NCBI GenBank assembly: GCA_016929415.1
Contig: JAFGIW010000201.1
Span: forward strand, 1 to 33,628
Source of the DNA: Chitinispirillaceae bacterium
GTDB lineage: Bacteria > Fibrobacterota > Chitinivibrionia > Chitinivibrionales > Chitinispirillaceae
DNA: 33,628 nucleotides
Reading direction: 5' to 3'
Part shown: positions 16,433 through 24,363 of the stretch, one piece after another
Layout of the letters: each line of letters begins with the position of its first letter
How positions within the stretch are numbered: the first letter of the stretch is position 1
The notes under the pieces: model-generated
Database searches by the model: none
Told to the model about the DNA's origin: nothing
What the model saw: only the letters and a program-made list of their open reading frames with translations
Program-made: the position numbers and the translations under genes

Positions 16433-16540
16433 AGGTATCACCTCCTTTCTTTATGTTTTTGTGGTTTTCTATCGCGTTAGGCATCAGTATGCTTAACGAT
16501 CCGGGCCAGTGGCCAACCCGTCGATCAAACATACTCTTGA

Positions 16541-17068
16541 TTAATCCCTCAGACCTTTTGTAACCAGCACAACCGAGGGATCATCAGGGGTAGTAGTTTC
16601 TTCAAAACCCAACCCTTTGACGAAATGAAGCATACCCGAGTTATTTTTGAGTACAGAGCCATGGATTTTTTTTATCCCGCGTGATTGGGCATGACGTATC
16701 AACGCTTTCATCAGTTTTGTCCCAATGCCACGTTTTTGCCATTCATCAGCAACGACAACTGCAAATTCGCAGCTCTTGTCATCCGAATCAATTATGAATC
16801 GTCCAACGCCAATTTCTTCTTCATTTATTTTTCCTCTATACAGAATAATCAGGGCTTCTGCGTTGAGCGGGTCGGGATTTGTAAACGTCTCCAAATTCTT
16901 ATTATTCAGTTCTTTGATTGATCCGTGAAAGCGTAGGTAACGCGACTGAACGGAAAGCTTTCGTACGAATGTTTGTTCTATGCCGGCATCACCGTGTGCT
17001 ATATGGCGAAGTGTTAACCTTTTTCCATCGTCAAGAGTCCATGTTTCTGCGTTAGAATCATCAACCAT
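16541..17068 (-). CDS. GNAT family N-acetyltransferase
   Basis: This 175-residue GNAT-fold acetyltransferase has an N-terminal part reading TWTLDDGKRLTLRHIAHGDA and FVRKLSVQSRYLRFHG. The acetyl-CoA-binding motif A, QKRGIGTKLMKALIRHAQSRG, comes after the strand CEFAVVVADEW, and KGLGFEETT follows near the end. The RYLRFHG segment is similar to GNAT domains found alone or fused to acyl-CoA synthetases, so protein acetylation is possible. The start is ATG 17068, with GGAGG 9 bases upstream; the longer frame from 17092 has no such site. The acceptor substrate is unknown. Confidence 0.8.
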   Translation of the reverse strand: MVDDSNAETWTLDDGKRLTLRHIAHGDAGIEQTFVRKLSVQSRYLRFHGSIKELNNKNLETFTNPDPLNAEALIILYRGKINEEEIGVGRFIIDSDDKSCEFAVVVADEWQKRGIGTKLMKALIRHAQSRGIKKIHGSVLKNNSGMLHFVKGLGFEETTTPDDPSVVLVTKGLRD

Positions 17069-17157
17069 TATCTGATCCTCCACTAGTAACAAAATAACCG
17101 ATAAGAAGTTATAGCTGTTTATCGTCTATGTTCAGAATAGGATGGAAAATGGAAAAT

Positions 17158-17177
17158 GTCATTCCCGCGAAGGCGGG
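17158..17177. repeat. REP-like short palindromic element
   Basis: GTCATTCCCGCGAAGGCGGG contains the small palindrome CCCGC/GCGGG. It resembles the dispersed repeats that begin this way in many Gram-negative genomes. It lies 90 bases from the larger hairpin at 17264-17299. Confidence 0.4.
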
Positions 17178-17263
17178 TAAACGATACAATAGAAACGGTA
17201 TTGAAAATACCGGATACTTTGCGTTTAAGGAATAATATGACAATTCGTCATTTTTGTTTTTAA

Positions 17264-17299
17264 AACCGTGGGTCCCCGCCTCCGCGGGGATCCACGGTT
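17264..17299 (-). terminator. 16-bp hairpin downstream of the OmpA-type lipoprotein gene
   Basis: AACCGTGGGTCCCCGC (17264-17279) pairs with GCGGGGATCCACGGTT (17284-17299) with one G/T-type mismatch and a four-base loop. Read on the minus strand it is followed by TTAAAAAC, a weak T-tract. It lies about 80 bases past the stop of the OmpA-type gene, so it may end that transcript. It may also be part of a repeat pair with 17158-17177. Confidence 0.55.
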
Positions 17300-17376
17300 A
17301 TCCTATACATATCTATTTTGAACAGAAACCAATTAAGATGTCAATAATTACCATTAGATGGTTCACTTAAGCATAT

Positions 17377-18267
17377 TTATTGATACAAGAGGGTATAAAT
17401 CTCATTCAAGTCGGGAGACAGGACAACTTCGGTCCTACGATTACCCGCACGGCCTTCAACTGTTGCATTTGGTGTTAAAGGGTGAAACTGGCTTTTACCC
17501 GATGCGGTAATACGACTCGGATCAAAGCTATTATCTGTTGTTAATATGCGGACAATTGATGTAGCCCTTGCCGTACTAAGATCCCAATTATCTTCAAACT
17601 GTTTTGTTTTAATGGGGACATCATCTGTATGGCCTTCAATTGTAACAGTGATGTCTTCTGTAGTATTTAACACATTGGCAAGAGTTGTAAGGGCTTCTTT
17701 CCCTTTAGGATCAACTACATCGCTTCCCGACCCGAACAGCAATTTCTCTGCGAGGGAAACATACACTTTTCCATCTTGCATATAAACACTAAGCTCATCC
17801 GTTTTATAATTCATGAGCGCATCAGCTATTGAATTTTTAAGCTTTTCCAATACTTCCTTTTGAGATTGAACTATATCATGAAAGGCTTTTAACTGCTTTT
17901 CCTGGTCGGCAATGGTCATGTTTGATTTGGTGGTAAGGGCATCCAGATCATTCTGAGTCATCTCATTTTCTTTCTGCAGTGCATTTTTGGCTACATTGAG
18001 ATTTCCTCTTTGCACATTACTCGCATTCAGTAGACGATGGGTTTCGAGGCTGTCTTTTTGTAATTCATCAACTCTGGCTTCAGAAGCCGCAAATTTATTG
18101 CTTGAAACGCAAGATACTGACAACAAACTGATTACTATAACCATGAATATAAATGCAATGAAATTTCGTGTCTTTGCTATAGAAAAATAAATTATTTTTC
18201 CCACGTCGGTTAAATCTGTGTTCTGGTGAATATCTGAACCGAATTTTGTTGAATTGTTTTTACACAT
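17377..18267 (-). CDS. OmpA/MotB-type peptidoglycan-binding lipoprotein with coiled coil
   Basis: The 296-residue product likely tethers the outer membrane to peptidoglycan. After a polar start of about 35 residues comes a hydrophobic stretch ending LLSVSC, a lipobox-like site. Next is a long coiled coil (about residues 60-150, with DELQKDSLETHRLL and QKENEMTQNDLDALT), then an OmpA/MotB C-terminal domain with LFGSGSDVVDPKGKEAL, VTIEGHTDDVPI, LSTARATSIVRIL and AGNRRTEVVL. The EGHTDD and RRTEV positions carry the peptidoglycan-binding residues. AGGGAG stands about 7 bases before ATG 18267. The long N-terminal extension ahead of the signal is unusual; a later start is possible. Confidence 0.82.
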   Translation of the reverse strand: MCKNNSTKFGSDIHQNTDLTDVGKIIYFSIAKTRNFIAFIFMVIVISLLSVSCVSSNKFAASEARVDELQKDSLETHRLLNASNVQRGNLNVAKNALQKENEMTQNDLDALTTKSNMTIADQEKQLKAFHDIVQSQKEVLEKLKNSIADALMNYKTDELSVYMQDGKVYVSLAEKLLFGSGSDVVDPKGKEALTTLANVLNTTEDITVTIEGHTDDVPIKTKQFEDNWDLSTARATSIVRILTTDNSFDPSRITASGKSQFHPLTPNATVEGRAGNRRTEVVLSPDLNEIYTLLYQ

Positions 18268-18488
18268 ATGTAGCTCCCTTGAGGCATGTTTAATTGTTGA
18301 TTGTTAAGAGATAATAGTCTTTTTATAAATACATTTAAATGTAAATGAAAACCCCTTTCCATTTATTGTAATTGTATGACAAGTAATGATGTTTATGCGC
18401 CGTAAACTTCACTTTCCATGGAATTTGAACCTAACATATAACACCTTTTAACGTTAGACTAAGTTATAAGATATTTAACAGGAATAGC

Positions 18489-18680
18489 CTACTTCCCGAA
18501 TACCTTCTCGACCTGGCCGTTTTTTTTCTGAATTTTACCGGCAATCTTTTCGACGATGCCTTTTGCTTTCAATTTGGGATTGTCGCTGAGATTACCGGCA
18601 GCTTCTTTGATAGAGCCCTTAACCTGGTGAACCGCACCTTCCGTCTGGTTTTTTGTGCTTGATTTGCTGGTCGTTTTCAT
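18489..18680 (-). CDS. CsbD family stress protein
   Basis: This 63-residue hydrophilic, Lys-rich protein of the CsbD type contains TEGAVHQVKGSIKEAAGNLS and KLKAKGIVEKIAGKIQKK, the usual repeated G-x-x-K-E-A-x-G pattern. CsbD proteins are general-stress proteins of unknown biochemical role (sigmaB-controlled in Bacillus). The start is ATG 18680, with AAGG about 6 bases upstream; the frame from 18728 runs through the inverted repeat and is not favoured. Compared with typical members it is at the short end. Confidence 0.8.
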   Translation of the reverse strand: MKTTSKSSTKNQTEGAVHQVKGSIKEAAGNLSDNPKLKAKGIVEKIAGKIQKKNGQVEKVFGK

Positions 18681-18728
18681 TTGAACCTTCTTTCTCCCGG
18701 TTAATAGATAGTTATTGATTCGTTTCAA

Positions 18729-18759
18729 GCAATGTACCTAAGATATTGTTGTACATTGC
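18729..18759 (-). promoter_or_regulatory. perfect 9-bp inverted repeat upstream of CsbD gene
   Basis: GCAATGTAC (18729-18737) and GTACATTGC (18751-18759) are perfect reverse complements separated by 13 bases, about 50 bases before the CsbD start. The layout suits a dimeric repressor or activator operator spanning two helical turns; a leader-RNA hairpin is the alternative. Confidence 0.5.
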
Positions 18760-19079
18760 AACCCTCCAACGTAGTGTAGCAATATTCATGCCCGGCTTGC
18801 GGGCTTCTGGCCATCAGCGGATTTCACTACCTCATTATAGTGATTATTAAAAATAAGTTCACTTATTTTCAGTAAATTGCCTGATAAGTAGAATGTTGTC
18901 TTTATCCTCTTCGTCCTTTCTACTTCTTCTCATCCTCGATTTATCCGAAAAGTTCGAGAACGATTTAACCTGTAAAAGCAACTAGTTGTATCTTACATAG
19001 TTTTAATTTTTTCCAGAACATATTATTGTAAACTGCTATAGTACTGGTTGCAGCCTTGGGCATGAATGCTTCCGTACAC
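18760..19079 (-). other. intergenic region with AT hairpin, no gene
   Basis: No gene was seen. AAAATAAG (18850-18857) pairs with CTTATTTT (18862-18869) around TTCA. This is an AT-only hairpin that could weakly terminate the upstream PRC-barrel transcript. A GCCCG/CGGGC stem occurs near 18790-18804. Confidence 0.4.
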
Positions 19080-20420
19080 TCATTTACTCCTGGTAACAAT
19101 TGGAGTAATTTTATTGTTTATCTCGTCGAGCGGTGTGGTGTCGGTGACAGCACCGGATTTTACTTTGGGCGCCAGTTCCTGCAGCTCGGTTCCGGCCATA
19201 TATAGTTCTGCTACTGATGTATCCGGCCAACTGACTTTTACAAGTTTAAGGAATGAACCGGCAGTCCATATCGCATACGAGGCGTCGGAATACTCCTTTT
19301 TGAGCAGTTTTGATTTTGCTATATCATAGTGATATTTGTATGCTTCTCCGAAAACTGAAAGTGCTTCGATTTCGACCGGAAGCATAGCGAACTTGTTTTT
19401 GATGACATTTAAAGCAGTGAGTGTTATTGTATCGAGTCTGGCGAGACTTCCTGATTTACCGGTTGACAGGGCGATTGAGAGCGCTTCAATTTTTCTGGAT
19501 GCTTCAGAAAGCCGTTTCGTCTTAAAAACCAGGAATGTATTCCCTCGCCTCAATTCAGCAGCCGCTTTCGAGGATTCCCCGCTCTCAAGGTATTTTCTGG
19601 CACGAATAAAGTGGTACTCCGGTGCTTCCATGTACACCGACCAGTCGGATGGGCCCGCTTGAGCAATTGCTGCGGATTCACCAATCCAATATCCCTTTCT
19701 CTTATAATGGTGGTGCAGTTCCGTCTCATAATCCCGAGACAGCAGGGCCCCATCCGTATATTCCGGCGACCGTTTGATGGTCTTGCGCGGAAGATTGACA
19801 AAGGCTTTCGACTCGCTACAACTGACGCGATTGATCCATTGCGGGGCAGCCAGGACCTTTTTCCCCGGCCACCAGTTCTGATTATCGATAACGAGATAAC
19901 GGATTGCCCACGTCTCATCATCAATAATAAAATCCTCAACGTGGCCGATCTCGCCATCGGTGGCTTGGATGTGATAACCTCTCACCTCGTTAGTACTACG
20001 TAAATTGAGATCCCACGTTTTCTTTTCCTGGGTGGTTATTTTCCATTGTTCAGGGTCGCGCAAAATAGAGGGATAATTCCCCCACATGTATGAGCCGCTC
20101 CAATACATCGGCCAACCATAATACCCGTAATAACTCATCTCAAATTGCCGCGAGACGGGTTTGTCGGTACCAAGGGAAGGGCTTTCCTCAATCTGCTTTT
20201 TAGTCAAATTAACGGCGATGGTTTGCCCGTCCTGATCCACGGCCTTTAGGGCGTAAGGGGAAATCAATACCTGCCTGCCTGTCAGCCAGTTTCCTGTGTT
20301 GGCAACCAGATAACGAATGGTCCAGTGCTTGTCATCGAAGTAGAATTCATCGACTTTTCCTATTTCTCCATCGAGGCAGTTTAATTTGTATCCCGTTAAT
20401 GTTTTGGTTTTGATCAACAT
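19080..20420 (-). CDS. PRC-barrel protein with helical C-terminal domain (paralogue 2)
   Basis: The 446-residue product consists of two PRC barrels (about residues 1-248), roughly 80% identical to the protein at 14895-15641, and then an extra domain of about 200 residues. The extra part begins PSDWSVYMEAPEYHFIRARKYL and is helical and repeat-like (SGESSKAAAELRRGNTFLV, SDASYAIWTAGSFLKLV), reminiscent of YfdX/TPR-type bundles but not identified. The start is ATG 20420 after AGGAG with 7-base spacing. The frame stays open upstream into an acetate kinase remnant, which is not part of this protein. The stop of paralogue 1 falls just where this protein continues (GYWTEE versus GYWIGES), so one is a fusion or the other a truncation. 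Confidence 0.75.
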   Translation of the reverse strand: MLIKTKTLTGYKLNCLDGEIGKVDEFYFDDKHWTIRYLVANTGNWLTGRQVLISPYALKAVDQDGQTIAVNLTKKQIEESPSLGTDKPVSRQFEMSYYGYYGWPMYWSGSYMWGNYPSILRDPEQWKITTQEKKTWDLNLRSTNEVRGYHIQATDGEIGHVEDFIIDDETWAIRYLVIDNQNWWPGKKVLAAPQWINRVSCSESKAFVNLPRKTIKRSPEYTDGALLSRDYETELHHHYKRKGYWIGESAAIAQAGPSDWSVYMEAPEYHFIRARKYLESGESSKAAAELRRGNTFLVFKTKRLSEASRKIEALSIALSTGKSGSLARLDTITLTALNVIKNKFAMLPVEIEALSVFGEAYKYHYDIAKSKLLKKEYSDASYAIWTAGSFLKLVKVSWPDTSVAELYMAGTELQELAPKVKSGAVTDTTPLDEINNKITPIVTRSK

Positions 20421-20735
20421 GGTGGCACTCCTTTTGTCTTTAAGGATGTAAGTTATATCGTGATGTCGATTCGGCGCATTCTTCGCGTTTCGCGCCTCGT
20501 TGAGTTCGATACCAAGAAATCCCAGTCCATCGCAAATCCGGGTGCGGACAGCGGGGGCATTTTCTCCAATGCCTCCGGCGAATGCCAATGTGCCAAGTCC
20601 ACCGAGTGCGGCAGCGAGTGCTCCGGTCCATTTCTTGGCCTGATAGCAAAACAGCGCGAACTTGATGCTTGATGAGCCGCCATTGATCGAAAGTATGCAT
20701 GTCCTAACCGGTTCCAAAGATGACTCTTTCGTCAT
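20421..20735 (-). pseudogene. ackA: acetate kinase remnant, central part deleted
   Basis: From ATG 20735 the frame reads ILSINGGSSSIKFALF, the acetate kinase N-terminus. At about 20647-20651 it jumps directly to CYQAKKWTGALAAALGG, FAGGIGENAP and DGLGFLGIELNEARNAKNA, which lie in the C-terminal quarter. About 270 residues with the active-site Arg and His are gone. The extreme C-terminus is also lost: at about 20475 the sequence passes into the leader of the PRC-barrel gene, which is itself similar to the leader upstream of 15641. The start ATG overlaps the stop of the preceding HAD remnant by 4 bases (ATGA), so the old operon order is preserved. Acetyl-phosphate chemistry is impossible for this product. 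Confidence 0.88.
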
Positions 20736-21157
20736 TTAGCCATCCTCAATCCGAACGAAGCCAGTTGCGCGCATGTGGATCGGTAATCCTTGTGAAGAAT
20801 GCTCCGAATTCCCATACTTTCCGCGACTTCGACGAACATCAAGGTATTATCGATATAGATTACCTGATTGACCTGAACCTGCGCGGTATCGAGCGCAACA
20901 CGAAAGATATCCGCGTCAGGCTTACGCAACCGGACGTAACAGGAAGAAATAAAAGAATCCACGAATTCGTCCAGCCTGAACTTCCGGATCCGGTACTCGT
21001 TAAGTCCGCGCCCTTCGTTGCTGACGACGATGATTTTCAATCCATATCGTTCCTTGAGCCGACGGACTAACATGATCATGTCGGAATACGGCTTCGACTG
21101 GGCGAATATGAATTTCCGGAACTGAGCGGGAGTAAACGGCCTCTTCTCGTAGAACGC
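20732..21157 (-). pseudogene. HAD-superfamily hydrolase, N-terminus deleted
   Basis: The frame from about 21155 carries the C-terminal two-thirds of a HAD hydrolase: FYEKRPFTPAQFRKFIFAQS, a motif II region VVSNEGR, DEFVDSFISS, RKPDADIFRVAL and the motif IV-like VIYIDNTLMFVEVAESMGI. The motif I segment with the nucleophile Asp is missing, replaced at about 21155 by the start of a glucan phosphorylase. The protein cannot be catalytic. Its stop overlaps the acetate kinase ATG by 4 bases. Confidence 0.82.
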
Positions 21158-21252
21158 ATATCCAGGGCAAGTTCGGCCAGGGAATCGAATCCCTCGACTT
21201 CCGTGGGGAGCAAACCGTATATCGGGTGGCTGATACGGGTAGGTTTTTTCAT
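21155..21252 (-). pseudogene. alpha-glucan phosphorylase N-terminal fragment
   Basis: From ATG 21252 the frame reads KKPTRISHPIYGLLPTEVEG and then FDSLAELALDMR. This matches the beginning of bacterial alpha-glucan phosphorylases, where DMRWSWNH would follow. Only about 32 residues survive. At DMR (about 21155) the sequence passes into the HAD remnant with a frame change. The lead-in has only a weak A-rich ribosome-binding region. Confidence 0.75.
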
Positions 21253-21267
21253 GGTTTTTCTTTTCAA

Positions 21268-21447
21268 TCTTTGTGAGGTCCTGCACATTCGTATCAACAA
21301 GGCGTACCGCCCATTCCGTCGGCAGCATGGACGCGACGGTCAACAGCCCCAACGGCGGCAATACCGCCTCTTGCCTATGAACTCGAGCGCATGTTTAAAA
21401 CTCCAGAACGTATCCGGGAACTCCGGGTAGATCATCAGGATATTCAT
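21268..21447 (-). pseudogene. B12-binding radical SAM protein, N-terminal fragment with frameshift
   Basis: ATG 21447 opens with MNILMIYPEFPDTFWSFKHA and LEFIGKR, then a one-base loss near 21364-21370 changes frame to AVLPPLGLLTVASMLP, TEWAVRLVDTNVQDLT. This is the cobalamin-binding (Rossmann) N-terminal domain that precedes radical SAM domains in DUF4070-type proteins. Everything after about residue 60, including the CxxxCxxC cluster motif, is missing; the break at about 21270 joins the leader of the glucan phosphorylase fragment. Confidence 0.75.
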
Positions 21448-21978
21448 ACAATGCCTTCCCGGACACGCATTTGGCGCAGCCCTTTAGGTTTTTGTTGGAT
21501 CATATAAATGGGCTGAACGGAATTCATAACCTTTTTAAGTTTTCCGTGGAATATATCAAGATATGATTTTAACTTCTCTTTTTTAAGACTTAATTAAGAA
21601 GTGAAATACCACGGTTTACTATGGTAGAAAGCAATTGCAATGCCATGGCCATTATGGATATTCAATTGATGCCTTATACGCACGATCAGAAGAAATTATC
21701 GTTTATGAGAAGGACTTTCTTATATTTGCGAATTAATTCGTGTTATTCTTACGGAGATATTCCATCGGGCGACGTACAATCTTGTTATCCTCTGTAAACC
21801 TACAGGTTCGGCACGGTGTGATCGGCACAATGCAAAATTAGAATGCCTGGTTTGTTGCGTCCCATAAAGTTGCGGGCACTAAGGGATGAGCGTCAAGTGA
21901 TAGCAGGCCGCATCGGCATGGTAATTGCTTATTTTAATGATTCGACCCTATTTCTCAATTTTTTCCAGGTGCATCCTC
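21448..21978. other. intergenic region between divergent genes, no gene
   Basis: This gap separates the remnant cluster (minus) from the alpha/beta hydrolase (plus). It contains one copy of a degenerate repeat (21627-21757, listed separately) and an AT palindrome CTTAATTAAG near 21589. No further open frame of note was seen. Confidence 0.5.
21627..21757. repeat. degenerate intergenic repeat, copy B
   Basis: It aligns over about 120 bases with 25326-25443. Shared blocks include AAGCAATTGC, TGCCAT, the sequence around GTTTATGAGAAGGACTTTCTTA (GTTTGTGAGAATGGTTTTCTTA in the other copy) and AATT.GTGTTAT. It lies about 200-300 bases upstream of the radical SAM remnant's start. Confidence 0.55.
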
Positions 21979-22953
21979 ATGGGAGCCCTTTTTCTTCAAC
22001 TGACGTTCCTTTTCCTCAAAATAGGGGTGGCGTTTGCTCATCAGCACAAATACACTCAGGCGATCAATGTTATAGTTCCACCGGAGCGCAAGAACGACGG
22101 TTTTGACCTTAAAGGCTGGGAATACCGCACTGTCGACGCATCGTTGCCCGGCCGTGTTCACCGCTACTACAACTTCCCCGGTCCTCATCCCGATGCACCC
22201 GTATTTCTGTTTATTCACGGACTCAACCTCGACGGCCGGAATTTTGTAAATCTTCGCGCACTCGCTTCTCACTACCGGCTGATCGCCTACGATTTTCCCG
22301 ATCAGTCACCCTATTACACCGGCAAGCTTGATGATTTTTCGGCGCTTATCAGTGATTTTCTTGCCCGGCAAGGCATTTCGCAGTTGTCGGTTGCAGGGAT
22401 TTCGTTCGGCGGGGTTGTTGCGGTCCACTGGGCGGCCCATGCGACCGGCAGTATTATTGACAAAGTAATATTGGTGTCAAGCGGTATTGTCGGAACGGAT
22501 GCCGCGCAGCGGAAACGAAGCCGGTCGACCGCTCAATGGGTTGCAAAGCTGAAGGACTACCAGGTCTACTGGTTGATGGAAAAAATGACCGATCGATTCG
22601 TCAAGAATTTCCCCGCTCAGACCCGCAGGGAATTATCTCCGCTTTTTCGCATCAAACACCCGGATTACTATCGAGAGGTCATTGCATCCACCGCGGGATA
22701 CAATGCCGGGGATGATGCCCGGTGCATTGCCTGCCCGATGCTGGTGCTGCTGGGGACACACGATGAACTCTTTCCCGTCAAAGACACCTCATCAATAACA
22801 ACCTTTGTCCCTCATGCGAAGATAGAACTTATTGCCAATGGATCGCATATCATGAGCTTTCTTGATGGAGATAACATCGCGCGAAAAATTGCAGCATTCC
22901 CGCCTTCGGGCCGGGCGGTTCATCGTTTATTTTCGCGACGCCGCCGAAGATGA
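21979..22953 (+). CDS. alpha/beta hydrolase with signal peptide, 3' end altered
   Basis: This is the only plus-strand gene after 10.6 kb. The start at ATG 21979 gives a signal-peptide-like MGALFLQLTFLFLKIGVAFA; AGGT precedes it by about 9 bases, and an ATG at 21925 is an alternative. The fold has a full triad: oxyanion/HG motif FLFIHGLNLDGRNF, nucleophile Ser in VAGISFGGVVAVHW, Asp in LLGTHDELFP, and His in IANGSHIMSFL. After IARKIAAF (about 22900) the last residues, PPSGRAVHRLFSRRRRR, are simply the complement of the truncated M50 gene on the other strand. The original C-terminus has therefore been lost, although the catalytic core is intact. Substrate unknown. Confidence 0.72.
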   Translation: MGALFLQLTFLFLKIGVAFAHQHKYTQAINVIVPPERKNDGFDLKGWEYRTVDASLPGRVHRYYNFPGPHPDAPVFLFIHGLNLDGRNFVNLRALASHYRLIAYDFPDQSPYYTGKLDDFSALISDFLARQGISQLSVAGISFGGVVAVHWAAHATGSIIDKVILVSSGIVGTDAAQRKRSRSTAQWVAKLKDYQVYWLMEKMTDRFVKNFPAQTRRELSPLFRIKHPDYYREVIASTAGYNAGDDARCIACPMLVLLGTHDELFPVKDTSSITTFVPHAKIELIANGSHIMSFLDGDNIARKIAAFPPSGRAVHRLFSRRRRR

Positions 22954-23218
22954 AAAGGGTAATACCTTCCATGGGAAGCCCGAACCGCCTCGCAACCAGG
23001 GAATGGGAAAATTCATGCACGATAATCGACGCAAACAGACCCAGCGCACCGGCGATCGCCAACCACCAGTACGCCTGCGGCGAACGACCGGCAAGATAAT
23101 GGGGAAACACACCCGTGGCCAGCGACCATACGATCAGCAATGCCAGAAAACCCCAAATTAAATCAATGCTCACGTCAAAACCAAGCAGGGTAAATACCTT
23201 GAATTTCTTTCCAAACAT
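22850..23218 (-). pseudogene. M50 (site-2 protease-like) membrane metalloprotease, truncated
   Basis: A good AAGGAGG stands 5 bases before ATG 23218. The first about 107 residues follow M50 family proteins: FKVFTLLGFDVSIDLIWGFL, membrane spans, the zinc motif HEFSH in IIVHEFSHSLVARRFGLP, and GITLFIFGGVAKINDEPPGPKA. Then the sequence fails (GMLQFFARCYLHQESS, stop), where the family continues with further membrane spans and the second zinc-binding region. The break at about 22900 coincides with the altered end of the convergent hydrolase gene. It is probably non-functional. Confidence 0.82.
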
Positions 23219-23270
23219 GGCAGCCTCCTTCCGGTATTCATAACGTTGAATGGTATTTGATCGGTCGAAG

Positions 23271-23310
23271 AAAACAGGCCGTTCACGGTTCGGCGAACCT
23301 GCCGTGAACG
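23271..23310 (-). terminator. intrinsic terminator of the OMP barrel gene
   Basis: CGTTCACGG (23280-23288) and CCGTGAACG (23302-23310) form a perfect 9-bp stem, and on the minus strand GCCTGTTTTCTTC follows. It lies just after the stop at 23319, so transcription of the OMP gene should end here. Confidence 0.65.
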
Positions 23311-23318
23311 ATCCGATT

Positions 23319-24317
23319 TCAGCGTAGTATTTGCATAAAAACAGGTTTTATCGCTTTTCCCTTCTCCGCGAACTCCGCGTTTCTTCTTTGTGCTGTCATG
23401 TCAAGCGAGAATGCCAGCGCGCCGAAAACACGATAGGGTTCGAGTGCCCGCGGTTTGTTTCCGGATCGGTCCGCGGAAAGTGAAATATCGACACCCGCCA
23501 TGGCATTCATATTATTCGGCGATCGGATGCTGAGCGACGGCGTAAACCACAGCGGATCGGTTCCAAATGATACGCTTTTTAACCTGGTACGGGAGTTTAT
23601 TTCAGCACCAAGAACGGCGAAGCTCAGGTTTGCCTGCACACCGACGCCCAGGAGCAATAACACCGCTTCTTTTCCGGAAATGTTGACGACTCCCGCCTCG
23701 TTTAAATGCGCCTTGAAGCCCCAGTCTTCGCCGCCGAACTGGATCGTTTGTAAAAGTTTACCCATAAGATCATATCCGGTACGGGTTTCGAAATAATTGT
23801 AGCCGTCGGCCCTGTACGTGTTGATCTGGTTTCGGGACGTGCCGCCGATAAGGACAGTCTGGCCTCCCATGCGCAAAAAAGCATGCCGGGGAAAAGAAAG
23901 CGAGCCCTGAGCTCCCGTGCGAATCGTGCCCAGACCGGCACTCCTGTTGGTGTTGACATAATTACTCGACGCGAATCCCGCTATTGACGCGAACAAGTCG
24001 ACGTAAGAATTGATGCCGTAAGAATAAGCCCCCGCGGCGGTATACAGGTTTGCACCGGCGTTCGGTGTGTTGAGGTATCCTTTTTGTTGTTTATACCACG
24101 GCGACATAAAGCCGAACGCCATACGGCCGGCGCCCATGGACTCGGCTGAGCCGACGGAGCTTAACCCGCGCAAAGCCTCACCGTTAACCACCGGTGAGTA
24201 CATGGGTGTCCTGTTGTCGGTTTCCGCCCCGACCGTCCGGATCGAGGGAAACAGGCAGAATGTAAAGAACAGCGTTCCCGCGTAAAATCCGGACATGTTG
24301 GAATTTGAACCTGACAT
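23319..24317 (-). CDS. outer-membrane beta-barrel protein lacking the OmpA domain (paralogue of 31153-32763)
   Basis: The 332-residue protein has a signal peptide ending near TVGA. A conserved start region (VYSPVVNGEALRGLSSVGSA-like; here MYSPVVNGEALRGLS) and a series of amphipathic strands fit an outer-membrane barrel. It aligns with the first about 310 residues of the 536-residue protein at 31153-32763 at high identity, then ends NAEFAEKGKAIKPVFMQILR with no coiled coil or OmpA domain. AAGGAG lies 5 bases before ATG 24317. A terminator directly follows, so the short form may be a genuine barrel-only paralogue rather than decay. Exact function unknown. Confidence 0.78.
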   Translation of the reverse strand: MSGSNSNMSGFYAGTLFFTFCLFPSIRTVGAETDNRTPMYSPVVNGEALRGLSSVGSAESMGAGRMAFGFMSPWYKQQKGYLNTPNAGANLYTAAGAYSYGINSYVDLFASIAGFASSNYVNTNRSAGLGTIRTGAQGSLSFPRHAFLRMGGQTVLIGGTSRNQINTYRADGYNYFETRTGYDLMGKLLQTIQFGGEDWGFKAHLNEAGVVNISGKEAVLLLLGVGVQANLSFAVLGAEINSRTRLKSVSFGTDPLWFTPSLSIRSPNNMNAMAGVDISLSADRSGNKPRALEPYRVFGALAFSLDMTAQRRNAEFAEKGKAIKPVFMQILR

Positions 24318-24363
24318 ATGAACTCCTTTTTTATTTTTCTATTGCGATAATGCCCGCTCCCAC

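Noticed and set aside
20421..20735. A continuous open frame joining acetate kinase pieces to the PRC-barrel protein, as if a natural fusion
   Set aside because: The PRC-barrel part has its own AGGAG and ATG at 20420, aligning with the start of its paralogue at 15641. The joined frame is a by-product of the deletion.
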